From assembly GCF_000559085.1 (NCBI RefSeq), contig NZ_JALN02000001.1, positions 4,278,001 to 4,342,000 on the forward strand: DNA of 64,000 bases, read 5' to 3'. Made by a program: the position numbers and the translations under genes. This stretch comes from Mycolicibacterium aromaticivorans JS19b1 = JCM 16368. GTDB lineage: Bacteria > Actinomycetota > Actinomycetes > Mycobacteriales > Mycobacteriaceae. Under the pieces are notes generated by a model. That model saw only the letters and a program-made list of their open reading frames with translations. It ran no database searches and was not told the DNA's origin. How positions within the stretch are numbered: the stretch's first letter is position 1; every line of letters starts with the position of its first letter. Positions 27,126 through 37,607 of the stretch are shown one piece after another.

Positions 27126-27869
27126 GTGTTCATGTCGCGACGCGACGTCCTCAAACTGGCCGCCGTGACCCCGGCCGCCCTGGGTCTCGGGACGCTGGCG
27201 TCGACGCTCACGACACCCGTTGCGAGCGCCGAGCCGGCTACCGCCGCCACCGGGTCCCTGGGCGTACTGCTCGACTACGCGGCAGGCGTCATCAGCGCCA
27301 GCGATCTGAAGGCATCCGGTGCCGTCGGCGCCATCCGGTACGTCTCGGACCGGCGGCCGGGCGGGGAATGGATGCTGGGCAAGCCGATTCAGCTGGCCGA
27401 AGCCCGCGACCTGTATCAGGCCGGCCTGAAGATCGTGTCCAACTACCAGTTCGGCAAGCAGGACACGGCGGACTGGCTCGGCGGCCAGCAGGCCGGAATC
27501 ATCCACGCCAAACGGGGCTGGCAGCTGCACACCGCCGCCGGAGGCCCGGTGGCAGCCCCGATCTACGTGTCGATCGACGACGACCCGACCGCGGATCAGT
27601 ACAAAACACAGATCGCGCCGTACCTGAGGGCCTGGGAATCGGTGCTCGGACATCAGCGCGTCGGCGTGTACGGGAACTCCAAGGTCATCGACTGGGCCCT
27701 GCAGGACGGTCTCGGGTCCTGGTTCTGGCAGCACAACTGGGGCTCCCCGGAGGGCTACACCCACCCTGCCGCGCACCTGCATCAGGTCGAGATCGACAAG
27801 CGCAAGGTGGCGGGTGTGGGCGTCGACCTGAACAACATCCTCAAGCCGCAATTCGGCCAGTGGGACTGA
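27126..27869 (+). CDS. Tat-exported DUF1906 glycoside-hydrolase-like protein (Rv2525c ortholog)
   Basis: A 247-aa protein with a Tat signal (SRRDVLKLA, hydrophobic stretch, then cleavage after VASA near residue 36) and a TIM-barrel DUF1906 domain (LGVLLDYAAG to the C-terminus). M. tuberculosis Rv2525c lies in the same place before fas, is Tat-exported, and structurally resembles GH25-type peptidoglycan hydrolases. A Glu/Asp-containing barrel centre is consistent (IYVSIDDDPT). The start is GTG 27126 if leaderless; ATG 27132 is the alternative. Confidence 0.9.
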   Translation: MFMSRRDVLKLAAVTPAALGLGTLASTLTTPVASAEPATAATGSLGVLLDYAAGVISASDLKASGAVGAIRYVSDRRPGGEWMLGKPIQLAEARDLYQAGLKIVSNYQFGKQDTADWLGGQQAGIIHAKRGWQLHTAAGGPVAAPIYVSIDDDPTADQYKTQIAPYLRAWESVLGHQRVGVYGNSKVIDWALQDGLGSWFWQHNWGSPEGYTHPAAHLHQVEIDKRKVAGVGVDLNNILKPQFGQWD

Positions 27870-28349
27870 CTCAAAGGCAAAAAACTTACCGGCAAGTAAG
27901 GATTTGCCAGCAAACTCGATGACGCCATTTTGGTGAACAATTGTGGACTGAAAAACCTAGCAAGTGCTTGGCTGGCGATCTCGGGCGCAGACGCGCGGCG
28001 GAAAATCGACAGGTAACGATTCGATAACAATCGTGCTTTGAACAGCACTGTTTCCCCTACTCAACCGTAACCACCTGCATGCAGGACGTTTGTCCCGGAT
28101 GGTCTGGGCGCCTGTTCGGCGCGGTGTTACCCAGCGTGCTGTTACCCGTCCGTAGAACTCGTCAGTAACCAATCTTGGGCGGAAAATGGTGCTGGTTCTT
28201 ATGCCACTCTTAGTAGAGCCGAGATGTCAGCCGGCACCCTCACGGGGGAAGCGCGCGGCGGCCGTGATTCGACGGGGAATCGCCCACACCGACATACGAA
28301 ACGAAGACGCGACGACCGCGACGACGAGCACGACAGGGAGATACACAAG
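27870..28349 (+). promoter_or_regulatory. Regulatory gap upstream of fas
   Basis: 480 bases without a convincing gene, although the fas frame is open from 28224. Seen here: CTTAC-N6-GTAAG at 27885-27900; GTGCT-N6-AGCAC at 28033-28048; CCTGCATGCAGG at 28074-28085; and two GTTACCC direct repeats near 28124 and 28141. Mycobacterial fas-acpS is controlled by the TetR protein FasR through inverted repeats in this region. Which of these palindromes is the FasR site cannot be decided by eye. No confident -35/-10 pair was assigned. Confidence 0.55.
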
Positions 28350-31300
28350 GTGACGATCCACGAGCACGACAGGCTTTCCACGGGCGACGGATCATGGCGC
28401 GGGGGCGCCAAGGAGACCACCACGCATGCGCTGGTCGATCGTCTCAACGCCGGTGAGCCGTACGCCGTGGCTTTCGGTGGACAGGGCAGCGCCTGGCTGG
28501 AGACCCTCGAAGAGCTGGTCACCTCGGCCGGTATCGAATCCGAGCTCGCGACCCTGGCCGGTGAGGCTGAGCTGCTGCTCGAGCCCGTCGCCGACGAACT
28601 CGTCGTGGTCCGCCCGATCGGCTTCGAGCCGCTGCGCTGGGTGCGCGCGCTGGCCGCCGAGGAAGCGGTGCCCTCGGCCAAGCAGCTGACGTCGGCCGCG
28701 GTGTCGGTCCCCGGCGTCCTGCTGACCCAGATTGCCGCCACCCGGGCCCTGGCGCGCCAGGGCATGGATCTGGCGGCCGCCCCGCCGGTGGCCGTCGCGG
28801 GCCACTCCCAGGGCGTGCTGGCGGTCGAGGCGCTGCGCGCCGGTGGGGCCAAGGATGTCCAACTGCTCGCTCTGGCCCAGCTGATCGGCGCCGCTGGCAC
28901 GCTCGTCGCCCGTCGCCGCGGTATTTCGGTCCTGGGCGACCGCCCGCCGATGGTCTCGGTGACCAATGCCGAGCCGGAACGCATCTACGAACTGCTCGAA
29001 GAGTTTGCTCAAGACGTCCGGACCGTGCTGCCGCCGGTGCTGTCGATCCGCAACGGCCGACGCTCGGTCGTCATCACCGGAACCCCGGAACAGCTGTCCC
29101 GATTCGAGCTGTACTGCGAGCAGATCGCCGACGCCGAAGCGGCCGACCGCAAGAACAAGAACCGCGGCGGCGCGGTGTTCGCGCCCGTATTCGATCCGGT
29201 CCAGGTCGAGGTCGGCTTCCACACCCCGCGGCTGGCCGACGGGATCGACATCGTGGGACGCTGGGCCGCTGCCGTCGGCCTGGACGTCGAGCTGGCGCGC
29301 GCCCTGACCGACGCGATCCTGGTTCAGCAGGTCGACTGGGTCGAAGAGGTCACCGCCCTGCACGACGCCGGAGCTCGATGGATTCTCGACCTCGGCCCCG
29401 GCGACATCCTCACCCGGCTCACCGCGCCGGTCATCCGCGGCCTCGGCATCGGCATCGTGCCGGCCGCCACCCGCGGCGGGCAGCGCAACCTGTTCACCGT
29501 CGGGGCGGTTCCCGAGGTGGCCAAGCCGTGGTCGAGCTACGCGCCCTCGGTGGTCACCCTGCCCAACGGCTCGGTGAAGCTGTCGACCAAGTTCACCCGG
29601 CTGACCGGTCGCTCGCCGATTCTGCTGGCGGGCATGACGCCGACAACCGTCGACGCCAAGATCGTCGCCGCGGCCGCCAACGCCGGCCACTGGGCCGAAC
29701 TCGCCGGTGGCGGCCAGGTCACCGAGGCCATCTTCGACAAGCGCATAGAGGATTTGGTCGAGCTCTTGGAGCCGGGCCGAGCCATCCAGTTCAACTCGCT
29801 GTTCCTGGATCCCTACCTGTGGAAGCTGCAGCTGGGCGGCAAGCGGTTGGTGCAGAAGGCACGCCAGTCCGGTGCGCCGATCGACGGCGTCGTGGTCAGC
29901 GCCGGCATCCCCGAGCTGGAGGAAGCCGTCGACCTCATCGACGAGCTGAATACGGTCGGCATCGCCCACGTCTGCTTCAAGCCGGGCACCGTCGAGCAGA
30001 TCCGCTCGGTCATCCGGATCGCCGCCGAGGTGCCCACCAAGCCGGTGATCGTCCACATCGAGGGCGGCCGCGCCGGTGGCCACCACTCCTGGGAAGACCT
30101 CGACGACCTGCTGCTGACCACCTACTCGGAACTGCGCGGCCGCGCCAACATCACGGTCTGCGTCGGTGGCGGCATCGGTACGCCGGAGCGCGCCGCGGAG
30201 TACCTGTCCGGCCGGTGGTCCGCCGTCTACGGCTACCCGCTGATGCCTGTCGACGGCATCCTGGTCGGCACCGCGGCGATGGCCTGCCTGGAGGCGACCA
30301 CCTCGCCCGCGGTCAAGCAGTTGCTGGTCGACACCATCGGCACCGATCACTGGGTCGGCGCCGGAAAAGCTGTGAACGGCATGGCTTCCGGGCGCAGCCA
30401 GCTGGGCGCCGACATCCACGAGATCGACAACGCCGCCTCCCGCTGCGGCCGCCTGCTCGACGAGGTCGCCGGTGACGCCGAGGCCGTGGCGGCGCGCCGG
30501 GACGAGATCATCGCCGCGATGGCCGTCACCGCCAAGCCCTACTTCGGCGACGTCGGTGAGATGACGTACCTGCAGTGGCTGCAGCGCTTCGTCGAGCTGT
30601 CCATCGGTGACGACGACTCCACAGCCGACACCAAGACCGCCGACTCGCCGTGGCTCGACATCACCTGGCGGGACCGCTTCGCCGAGATGCTGCAGCGCGC
30701 GGAGGCCCGACTCAACGCGAAAGACACCGGCCCGATCGAGACGCTGTTCGATGCGTCCACGGCTGACGGCGAGTGGCTGCTGGAGAACCCGGGCCAGGCC
30801 TTGGAGGCCCTGCAGGCCCGCTACCCGGACGCCGGGTCGGTGCTGCTGCACCCGGCCGACGTGCCGTTCTTCGTCCAGCTGTGCAAGACGCTGGGCAAGC
30901 CGGTCAACTTCGTCCCGGTCATCGACAAAGACGTTCGGCGCTGGTGGCGCAGTGACTCCCTGTGGCAGGCGCACGATGCGCGCTACACCGCCGACCAGGT
31001 GTGCGTCATCCCCGGTACCCAGGCCGTCGCGGGAATCACCCAGGTCGACGAGCCGGTCGGTGACCTGCTCGACCGCTTCGAGCAGGCCGCGGTCGACGAG
31101 GTGCTGGCCTCGGGCGCGCAGCCCGAGCCCGTAGCCGCGCGACTGCGGGTGCGCACCGACGCGACCGGGCCGCTGGCCATCGTGCTGGATTCGCCCGACG
31201 TGCTGTGGGCCGGTCGCACCGCCACCAACCCGGTACACCGCATCGCGGCGCCGTCGAAATGGCAAGTCCGCGATAACAATTCGGCAACCAATCATGACAC

Positions 31301-34300
31301 CGGGGCGCGACTCGAAGTCACCGCGGACAACCGGGTGGTGCTCAGCATCCCGCTGTCGGGCACCTGGATCGACATCGCCTTCAGCCTGCCCGCCACCGTG
31401 ATCGACGGCGGAATGCCGGTCGTTCGTACCGAGGACGCCGCCACCGCCATGCGCGCCGTGCTGGCCATCGCTGCCGGGGTGGACGGCCCCGACGCGCTGC
31501 CGCCGGTGGTCAACGGCTCCACCACGGTCACCGTCGGCTGGGATCCCGAGCGGGTCGCCGATCACACCGGCGTCACCGCGACGTTCGGTTCGCCGCTGGC
31601 GCCGACGCTGTCGATCGTTCCTGACGCATTGGTCGGCCGCTGCTGGCCCGCGGTGTTCGCCGCCATCGGCGGCGCGGCCACCGACTCCGGCTTCCCGGTC
31701 GTCGAGGGTCTGCTCAGCCTGGTGCATCTGGACCACGCGGCCCGCCTGCTCAAGCCGCTGCCCAAGGAACCGACCCAATTGACGGTCACCGCAACGGCTT
31801 CGGTCGCCACCGACACCGAGGTCGGGCGCGTCGTGCCGGTGACGGTGAACGTCACCGACGCCAGGGGCATGATCCTGGCTGTCCTCGAGGAGCGCTTCGC
31901 AATCCGCGGCCGAACCGGCGCCAAGGAACTCACCGACCCGGTACGCGCCGGGGGAGCGGTGTCGGAGAACGCCACCGACACCCCGCGCCGCCGTCGCCGC
32001 GACGTCACGATCGGCGCGCCGGTCGACATGCGTCCGTTCGCCGTGGTCTCCGGTGACCACAACCCGATCCACACCGACCAGGCCGCCGCGCTGCTGGCCG
32101 GGCTGGAATCGCCGATTGTGCATGGCATGTGGCTCTCGGCCGCCGCCCAGCACGTGGTCACCGCCACTGACGGCAAGCCCGGTGCGCCGGCCAAGCTGAT
32201 CGGCTGGACCGCCCGCTTCCTGGGCATGGTCAAGCCCGGCGACGACATCGACTTCCGGGTCGACCGGGTCGGAATCGACCTGGGCGCTGAGGTTTTGGAG
32301 GTCACCGCCAAGATCGGCACCGACCTGGTGATGAGTGCGACCGCCCGGTTGGCGGCGCCGAAGACGGTGTACGCCTTCCCCGGTCAGGGCATTCAGCACA
32401 AGGGCATGGGCATGGAGGTGCGCGCTCGGTCCAAGGCCGCCCGCAAGGTGTGGGACACCGCCGACAAGTTCACCCGCGACACGCTCGGCTTCTCGGTGCT
32501 GCACGTGGTCCGGGACAACCCGACCAGCCTGATCGCCTCCGGTGTGCACTACCAGCACCCCGAAGGTGTGCTGTACCTGACGCAGTTCACTCAGGTCGCG
32601 ATGGCGACCGTCGCCGCCGCGCAGGTCGCCGAGATGCGTGAGCAGGGTGCGTTCGTCGAGGGCGCGATCGCCTGCGGCCACTCGGTCGGTGAGTACACCG
32701 CACTGGCCTGCGTGTCCGGGGTGTATCCGCTGGAGGCGTTGCTGGAGGTGGTGTTCCACCGCGGCAGCAAGATGCACGACATCGTCCCGCGCGACGAGAT
32801 GGGCCGCTCCAATTACCGGCTGGCCGCGATCCGGCCGTCGCAGATCGATCTTCCCGATGCCGACGTCACGGAGTTCGTGGCCGAGATCGCCGAGCGCACA
32901 GGGGAGTTCCTGCAGATCGTGAACTTCAACCTGCGCGGCTCGCAGTACGCGATCGCCGGCACGGTGCGCGGTCTCGAGGCGCTGGAGGAAGAAGTCGAGC
33001 GGCGCCGCGAGATCAGCGGCGGCAAGCGGTCGTTCATCCTCGTTCCCGGCATCGACGTGCCGTTCCACTCGGACGTGCTGCGAGTCGGCGTCGACGATTT
33101 CCGTCGCGCGCTGGAACGTGTCATGCCCGCCGATGCCGATCCGGCGTTGCTGATCGGGCGCTACATCCCGAACCTGGTGCCGCGGCCGTTCACGCTCGAT
33201 CGCGACTTCGTCCAGGAGATCCGGGATCTGGTGCCGGCCGAGCCGCTGGACGAGATCCTCGCCGACTACGACACCTGGCGTAACGAGAAGCCGCACGAGC
33301 TGTGCCGCAAGATCGTGATCGAGCTGCTGGCCTGGCAGTTCGCCAGCCCGGTCCGCTGGATCGAGACCCAGGACCTGCTGTTCATCGAAGAGGCGGCCGG
33401 CGGTCTGGGTGTCGAGCGCTTCGTCGAGATCGGCGTGAAGTCCGCGCCGACGGTCGCGGGCCTGGCCAGCAACACCCTGAAGTTGCCGGAATATGCCCAC
33501 AGCACAGTGGAAGTGCTCAACTCCGAGCGCGACGCCCCCGTGCTGTTCGCCAGCGACGAGGACCCGGCCACCGACGACTCCGACGACGAACCGGCAGCAA
33601 CGAGCGAGGCTCCGGCTGAAGCCGTTGCGGTCGAGGCCGCCCCGGCGGCAGCGCCGGCGGCCGCACCGTCCGGCGGCCCCCGCCCGGACGACATCGGATT
33701 CGACGCCGGTGACGCCACATTGGCGCTGATCGCGCTGAGCGCCAAGATGCGCATCGACCAGATCGAGCCGCTCGATTCGATCGAGTCGATCACCGACGGT
33801 GCGTCCTCGCGGCGTAACCAGCTGCTGGTCGACCTCGGTTCGGAGCTGAACCTGGGCGCCATCGACGGTGCCGCCGAGGCGGATCTGGCGGCGCTGAAGG
33901 GTCAGGTCGCCAAGTTGGCGCGCACCTACAAGCCGTTCGGCCCGGTGCTGTCCGATGCGATCAACGATCAGCTGCGTACGGTGCTCGGCCCGTCCGGCAA
34001 GCGGCCGGCCGCGATCGCCGAACGGGTCAAGAAGACCTGGGAACTGGGCGACGGCTGGGCCAAGCATGTCACCGCCGAACTGGCGCTGGGCACCCGTGAG
34101 GGCAGCAGCGTGCGCGGTGGCGCACTCGGCGGCCTGCACGAGGGCGCGCTGGCCGATGCCGCGGCCGTGGACAAGGCGATCGACGCCGCGGTCACCTCGG
34201 TGGCGGCCCGCAAGGGCATTGCGGTCTCGTTGCCGTCGGCCGGCGGTGCCGGCGGCGGTGTGGTCGACTCGGCCGCTCTGACCGAGTTCGCCGAGACGGT

Positions 34301-37300
34301 GACCGGTCGCAACGGTGTGCTGGCCTCGGCCGCGCGCATGGTGCTGGGTCAGCTCGGCCTGGACAACCCGGTGACGGCCGCTCCCGCGGCCTCCGACGCC
34401 GAACTCATCGACCTGGTGACCGCCGAGCTCGGCTCGGACTGGCCGCGGTTGGTCGCCCCGGCGTTCGATGCCAAGAAGGCGGTGCTGCTCGACGACCGCT
34501 GGGCCAGCGCGCGCGAGGATCTGGTCAAGCTCTGGCTGGCCGACGAGGGCGATATCGACGCCGACTGGCTGAAGCTCTCGGAGCGGTTCGAAGGCGCAGG
34601 CAATGTCGTTGCCACCCAGGCCAACTGGTGGCAGGGCCGGGCCCTGGCGAGTGGACGCAACATCCATGCGTCCCTGTTCGGCCGGATCGCCGCCGGTGCC
34701 GAGAACCCGGACAAGGGTCACTATTCCGGCGAGGTCGCGGTGGTCACCGGTGCGTCGAAGGGCTCGATCGCCGCATCGGTGGTGGCGGGTCTGCTCGACG
34801 GCGGCGCCACGGTGATCGCGACGACGTCCAAGCTCGACGACGACCGGCTGGCGTTCTACAAGGCGCTCTACCGCGACCACGCCCGCTACGGCGCGTCGCT
34901 GTGGGTGGTCCCGGCCAACATGGCCTCGTACTCCGACATCGACGCCCTGGCGTCGTGGGTCGGTAGCGAGCAGACCGAAAGCCTTGGGCCGCAATCGATT
35001 CACCTCAAGGACGCGCTGACCCCGACGCTGCTGTTCCCGTTCGCGGCGCCGCGGGTGGCCGGCGATCTGTCAGAGGCGGGCTCGCGCTCCGAGATGGAGA
35101 TGAAGGTCCTGCTGTGGGCCGTCCAGCGGTTGATCGGTGGGCTGTCGTCCATCGGTGCCGAGCGGGACATCGCCTCGCGTCTGCACGTCGTCCTGCCCGG
35201 TTCACCCAACCGCGGCATGTTCGGCGGTGACGGTGCCTATGGCGAGTCCAAGTCCGCGCTGGATGCGGTGGTCAACCGCTGGAGTGCGGAGACGTCGTGG
35301 GCGCAGCGGGTCAGCTTCGCGCACGCGCTGATCGGCTGGACCAAGGGCACCGGTCTGATGGGTCACAACGACGCCATCGTCGGTGCCGTCGAAGAGGCCG
35401 GCGTCACCACCTACAGCACGGAAGAGATGGCTGCGATGCTGCTCGACCTGTGCTCGGTGGAGGCCAGGGTCGCCTCGGCCAACGCCCCGCTCAAGGTCGA
35501 CCTCACCGGTGGACTCGGCGATGTCCAGCTCGACATGGCCGAACTGGCTGCCAAGGCCCGTGAGCAGATGGCCAGCGAATCGGCGGATGCCGCTGCGTCC
35601 TCCGAGCCGACCGCGGGCACCATCGCCGCGCTGCCATCGCCACCGCGCGGCTACGTCGCGAACACGCCGCCGGCATGGGCCGACCTCGACGTCGACCCGG
35701 CCGACTTGGTGGTCATCGTCGGTGGCGCCGAACTGGGCCCGTACGGCTCGTCGCGCACCCGCTTCGAGATGGAGGTCGACAACGAGTTGTCGGCGGCCGG
35801 CGTGCTCGAATTGGCCTGGACCACCGGGCTGATCGGGTGGGAGGACGATCCGAAGCCGGGCTGGTACGACAGCGCGACCGGCGAGATCGTCGACGAGGCC
35901 GAGCTGGTGGAGCGCTATCACGACGCCGTCGTGGAGCGTTGCGGTATCCGCGAATTCGTGGACGACGGCGCCATCGATCCCGATCACTCCTCACCGCTGA
36001 TGGTCAGCGTCTTCTTGGACAAGGACTTCAGCTTCGTGGTGTCCTCGGAGGCCGACGCTCGTGCGTTCGTGGAGTTCGACCCCGAGCACACCGTCGCCCG
36101 GCCGGTGCCGGACTCCGGTGACTGGGAGGTGATCCGCAAGGCGGGCACCGAGATTCGCGTCCCGCGCAAGACCAAGCTGTCGCGGACGGTGGGGGCGCAG
36201 ATCCCGACCGGCTTCGACCCGACGGTCTGGGGCATCAGCCCGGACATGGCCGGCTCGATCGACCGGGTGGCGCTGTGGAACATCGTCGCCACCGTCGACG
36301 CGTTCCTGTCGTCCGGCTTCACCCCGAACGAGCTGATGCGCTGGGTGCACCCCAGCCTGGTGGCCTCCACCCAGGGCACCGGTATGGGCGGTATGACGTC
36401 GATGCAGACGATGTACCACGGCAACCTGATGGGCAAGGCCAAGCCGAACGACATCCTGCAGGAAGTCCTGCCGAACGTCGTTGCCGCGCATGTCATCCAG
36501 TCCTACGTCGGCAGCTACGGCTCGATGATCCACCCGGTCGGCGCGTGCGCCACCGCGGCGGTGTCGGTCGAGGAGGGCATGGACAAGATCCGCCTCGGCA
36601 AGGCCGAGCTGGTGGTCACCGGCGGCTTCGACGACATGACGTTGGAGGCCGTCATCGGCTTCGGTGACATGGCGGCGACCGCCGAGACCGCGACGATGCG
36701 GGCCAAGGGCATCAGTGACTCGAAGTTCTCCCGCGCCAACGATCGTCGCCGGCTGGGCTTCCTGGAGGCACAGGGCGGTGGCACCATCCTGCTGGCGCGC
36801 GGCGACCTGGCACTGAAGATGGGTCTACCGGTGTTGGCCGTGGTGGGTTACGCGCAGAGCTTCGGCGACGGCGTCCACACCTCGATCCCGGCTCCCGGTC
36901 TCGGCGCGCTGGGCGCCGGTCGGGGCGGCAGGGATTCGCAGCTGGCCCGTTCGCTGGCCAAGCTGGGGGTCGGCGCCGACGACATCGCGGTGATCTCCAA
37001 GCACGACACCTCGACGCTGGCCAACGATCCCAACGAGACGGAGCTGCATGAGCGGCTGGCCGATTCGCTGGGCCGTGCGCCCGGGGCTCCGCTGTTCATC
37101 GTCAGCCAGAAGAGCCTGACCGGTCACGCCAAGGGTGGCGCGGCGGTCTTCCAGATGATGGGGCTCTGCCAGATCCTGCGCGACGGCGTCATCCCGCCGA
37201 ACCGCAGCCTGGACTGCGTCGACGACGAGCTGGCCTCCTCGGGACACTTCGTGTGGCCGCGGGAGACCCTGCGTCTGGGCGATAAGTTCCCGCTGAAGGC

Positions 37301-37598
37301 GGGTCTGGTCACCAGCCTGGGCTTCGGTCACGTGTCGGGTCTGATTGCGCTGGTGCACCCGCAGGCGTTCCTGGCGTCGCTGAGCGAGCAGGAGCGGGCG
37401 GACTACACCAAGCGGGCGCACGAGCGGGTGCTGGCAGGTCAGCGCCGCCTGGCCTCGGCCATCGCCGGTGGACGGCCGATGTACGAGAAGCCTGCCGATC
37501 GCCGGTTCAACCATGACGAGCCGGAGAAGCGCCAGGAGGCGGCGATGCTGCTCGACCCGGCCTCACGGTTGGGCGATGACGACCTCTACGTGCGATAA
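28350..37598 (+). CDS. fas: Type I fatty acid synthase (FAS-I)
   Basis: A 3082-aa multidomain synthase matching mycobacterial FAS-I in length and order. Acetyltransferase: S153 in GHSQG. Enoyl reductase: about 400-900, with LLAGMTPTTVDAK. Dehydratase: GDHNPIHTD, H1237. Malonyl/palmitoyl transferase: YAFPGQGIQ, S1445 in GHSVGEYTA. A Pro/Ala/Asp linker follows (about 1735-1780). ACP: DGASSRRNQLLVDLGSELN near 1817. Ketoreductase: VVTGASKGSIAAS near 2131. Ketosynthase: C2733 in VGACATAAVS, with His in SKHDTSTLAND and TGHAKGG. It makes C16-C26 acyl-CoAs for phospholipids and mycolic acids. GTG 28350, behind AGGGAG, gives the known mycobacterial N-terminus MTIHEHDR. acpS follows after 9 bases. Confidence 0.97.
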   Translation: MTIHEHDRLSTGDGSWRGGAKETTTHALVDRLNAGEPYAVAFGGQGSAWLETLEELVTSAGIESELATLAGEAELLLEPVADELVVVRPIGFEPLRWVRALAAEEAVPSAKQLTSAAVSVPGVLLTQIAATRALARQGMDLAAAPPVAVAGHSQGVLAVEALRAGGAKDVQLLALAQLIGAAGTLVARRRGISVLGDRPPMVSVTNAEPERIYELLEEFAQDVRTVLPPVLSIRNGRRSVVITGTPEQLSRFELYCEQIADAEAADRKNKNRGGAVFAPVFDPVQVEVGFHTPRLADGIDIVGRWAAAVGLDVELARALTDAILVQQVDWVEEVTALHDAGARWILDLGPGDILTRLTAPVIRGLGIGIVPAATRGGQRNLFTVGAVPEVAKPWSSYAPSVVTLPNGSVKLSTKFTRLTGRSPILLAGMTPTTVDAKIVAAAANAGHWAELAGGGQVTEAIFDKRIEDLVELLEPGRAIQFNSLFLDPYLWKLQLGGKRLVQKARQSGAPIDGVVVSAGIPELEEAVDLIDELNTVGIAHVCFKPGTVEQIRSVIRIAAEVPTKPVIVHIEGGRAGGHHSWEDLDDLLLTTYSELRGRANITVCVGGGIGTPERAAEYLSGRWSAVYGYPLMPVDGILVGTAAMACLEATTSPAVKQLLVDTIGTDHWVGAGKAVNGMASGRSQLGADIHEIDNAASRCGRLLDEVAGDAEAVAARRDEIIAAMAVTAKPYFGDVGEMTYLQWLQRFVELSIGDDDSTADTKTADSPWLDITWRDRFAEMLQRAEARLNAKDTGPIETLFDASTADGEWLLENPGQALEALQARYPDAGSVLLHPADVPFFVQLCKTLGKPVNFVPVIDKDVRRWWRSDSLWQAHDARYTADQVCVIPGTQAVAGITQVDEPVGDLLDRFEQAAVDEVLASGAQPEPVAARLRVRTDATGPLAIVLDSPDVLWAGRTATNPVHRIAAPSKWQVRDNNSATNHDTGARLEVTADNRVVLSIPLSGTWIDIAFSLPATVIDGGMPVVRTEDAATAMRAVLAIAAGVDGPDALPPVVNGSTTVTVGWDPERVADHTGVTATFGSPLAPTLSIVPDALVGRCWPAVFAAIGGAATDSGFPVVEGLLSLVHLDHAARLLKPLPKEPTQLTVTATASVATDTEVGRVVPVTVNVTDARGMILAVLEERFAIRGRTGAKELTDPVRAGGAVSENATDTPRRRRRDVTIGAPVDMRPFAVVSGDHNPIHTDQAAALLAGLESPIVHGMWLSAAAQHVVTATDGKPGAPAKLIGWTARFLGMVKPGDDIDFRVDRVGIDLGAEVLEVTAKIGTDLVMSATARLAAPKTVYAFPGQGIQHKGMGMEVRARSKAARKVWDTADKFTRDTLGFSVLHVVRDNPTSLIASGVHYQHPEGVLYLTQFTQVAMATVAAAQVAEMREQGAFVEGAIACGHSVGEYTALACVSGVYPLEALLEVVFHRGSKMHDIVPRDEMGRSNYRLAAIRPSQIDLPDADVTEFVAEIAERTGEFLQIVNFNLRGSQYAIAGTVRGLEALEEEVERRREISGGKRSFILVPGIDVPFHSDVLRVGVDDFRRALERVMPADADPALLIGRYIPNLVPRPFTLDRDFVQEIRDLVPAEPLDEILADYDTWRNEKPHELCRKIVIELLAWQFASPVRWIETQDLLFIEEAAGGLGVERFVEIGVKSAPTVAGLASNTLKLPEYAHSTVEVLNSERDAPVLFASDEDPATDDSDDEPAATSEAPAEAVAVEAAPAAAPAAAPSGGPRPDDIGFDAGDATLALIALSAKMRIDQIEPLDSIESITDGASSRRNQLLVDLGSELNLGAIDGAAEADLAALKGQVAKLARTYKPFGPVLSDAINDQLRTVLGPSGKRPAAIAERVKKTWELGDGWAKHVTAELALGTREGSSVRGGALGGLHEGALADAAAVDKAIDAAVTSVAARKGIAVSLPSAGGAGGGVVDSAALTEFAETVTGRNGVLASAARMVLGQLGLDNPVTAAPAASDAELIDLVTAELGSDWPRLVAPAFDAKKAVLLDDRWASAREDLVKLWLADEGDIDADWLKLSERFEGAGNVVATQANWWQGRALASGRNIHASLFGRIAAGAENPDKGHYSGEVAVVTGASKGSIAASVVAGLLDGGATVIATTSKLDDDRLAFYKALYRDHARYGASLWVVPANMASYSDIDALASWVGSEQTESLGPQSIHLKDALTPTLLFPFAAPRVAGDLSEAGSRSEMEMKVLLWAVQRLIGGLSSIGAERDIASRLHVVLPGSPNRGMFGGDGAYGESKSALDAVVNRWSAETSWAQRVSFAHALIGWTKGTGLMGHNDAIVGAVEEAGVTTYSTEEMAAMLLDLCSVEARVASANAPLKVDLTGGLGDVQLDMAELAAKAREQMASESADAAASSEPTAGTIAALPSPPRGYVANTPPAWADLDVDPADLVVIVGGAELGPYGSSRTRFEMEVDNELSAAGVLELAWTTGLIGWEDDPKPGWYDSATGEIVDEAELVERYHDAVVERCGIREFVDDGAIDPDHSSPLMVSVFLDKDFSFVVSSEADARAFVEFDPEHTVARPVPDSGDWEVIRKAGTEIRVPRKTKLSRTVGAQIPTGFDPTVWGISPDMAGSIDRVALWNIVATVDAFLSSGFTPNELMRWVHPSLVASTQGTGMGGMTSMQTMYHGNLMGKAKPNDILQEVLPNVVAAHVIQSYVGSYGSMIHPVGACATAAVSVEEGMDKIRLGKAELVVTGGFDDMTLEAVIGFGDMAATAETATMRAKGISDSKFSRANDRRRLGFLEAQGGGTILLARGDLALKMGLPVLAVVGYAQSFGDGVHTSIPAPGLGALGAGRGGRDSQLARSLAKLGVGADDIAVISKHDTSTLANDPNETELHERLADSLGRAPGAPLFIVSQKSLTGHAKGGAAVFQMMGLCQILRDGVIPPNRSLDCVDDELASSGHFVWPRETLRLGDKFPLKAGLVTSLGFGHVSGLIALVHPQAFLASLSEQERADYTKRAHERVLAGQRRLASAIAGGRPMYEKPADRRFNHDEPEKRQEAAMLLDPASRLGDDDLYVR

Positions 37599-37607
37599 AG
37601 TCGCGGC

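Noticed and set aside
28392..35003. 2203-codon open frame antisense to fas
   Set aside because: It mirrors the high third-position GC of fas codons, has no ribosome site or recognisable domain, and its protein is Arg/Gly/His/Asp-rich as expected of an antisense artefact.
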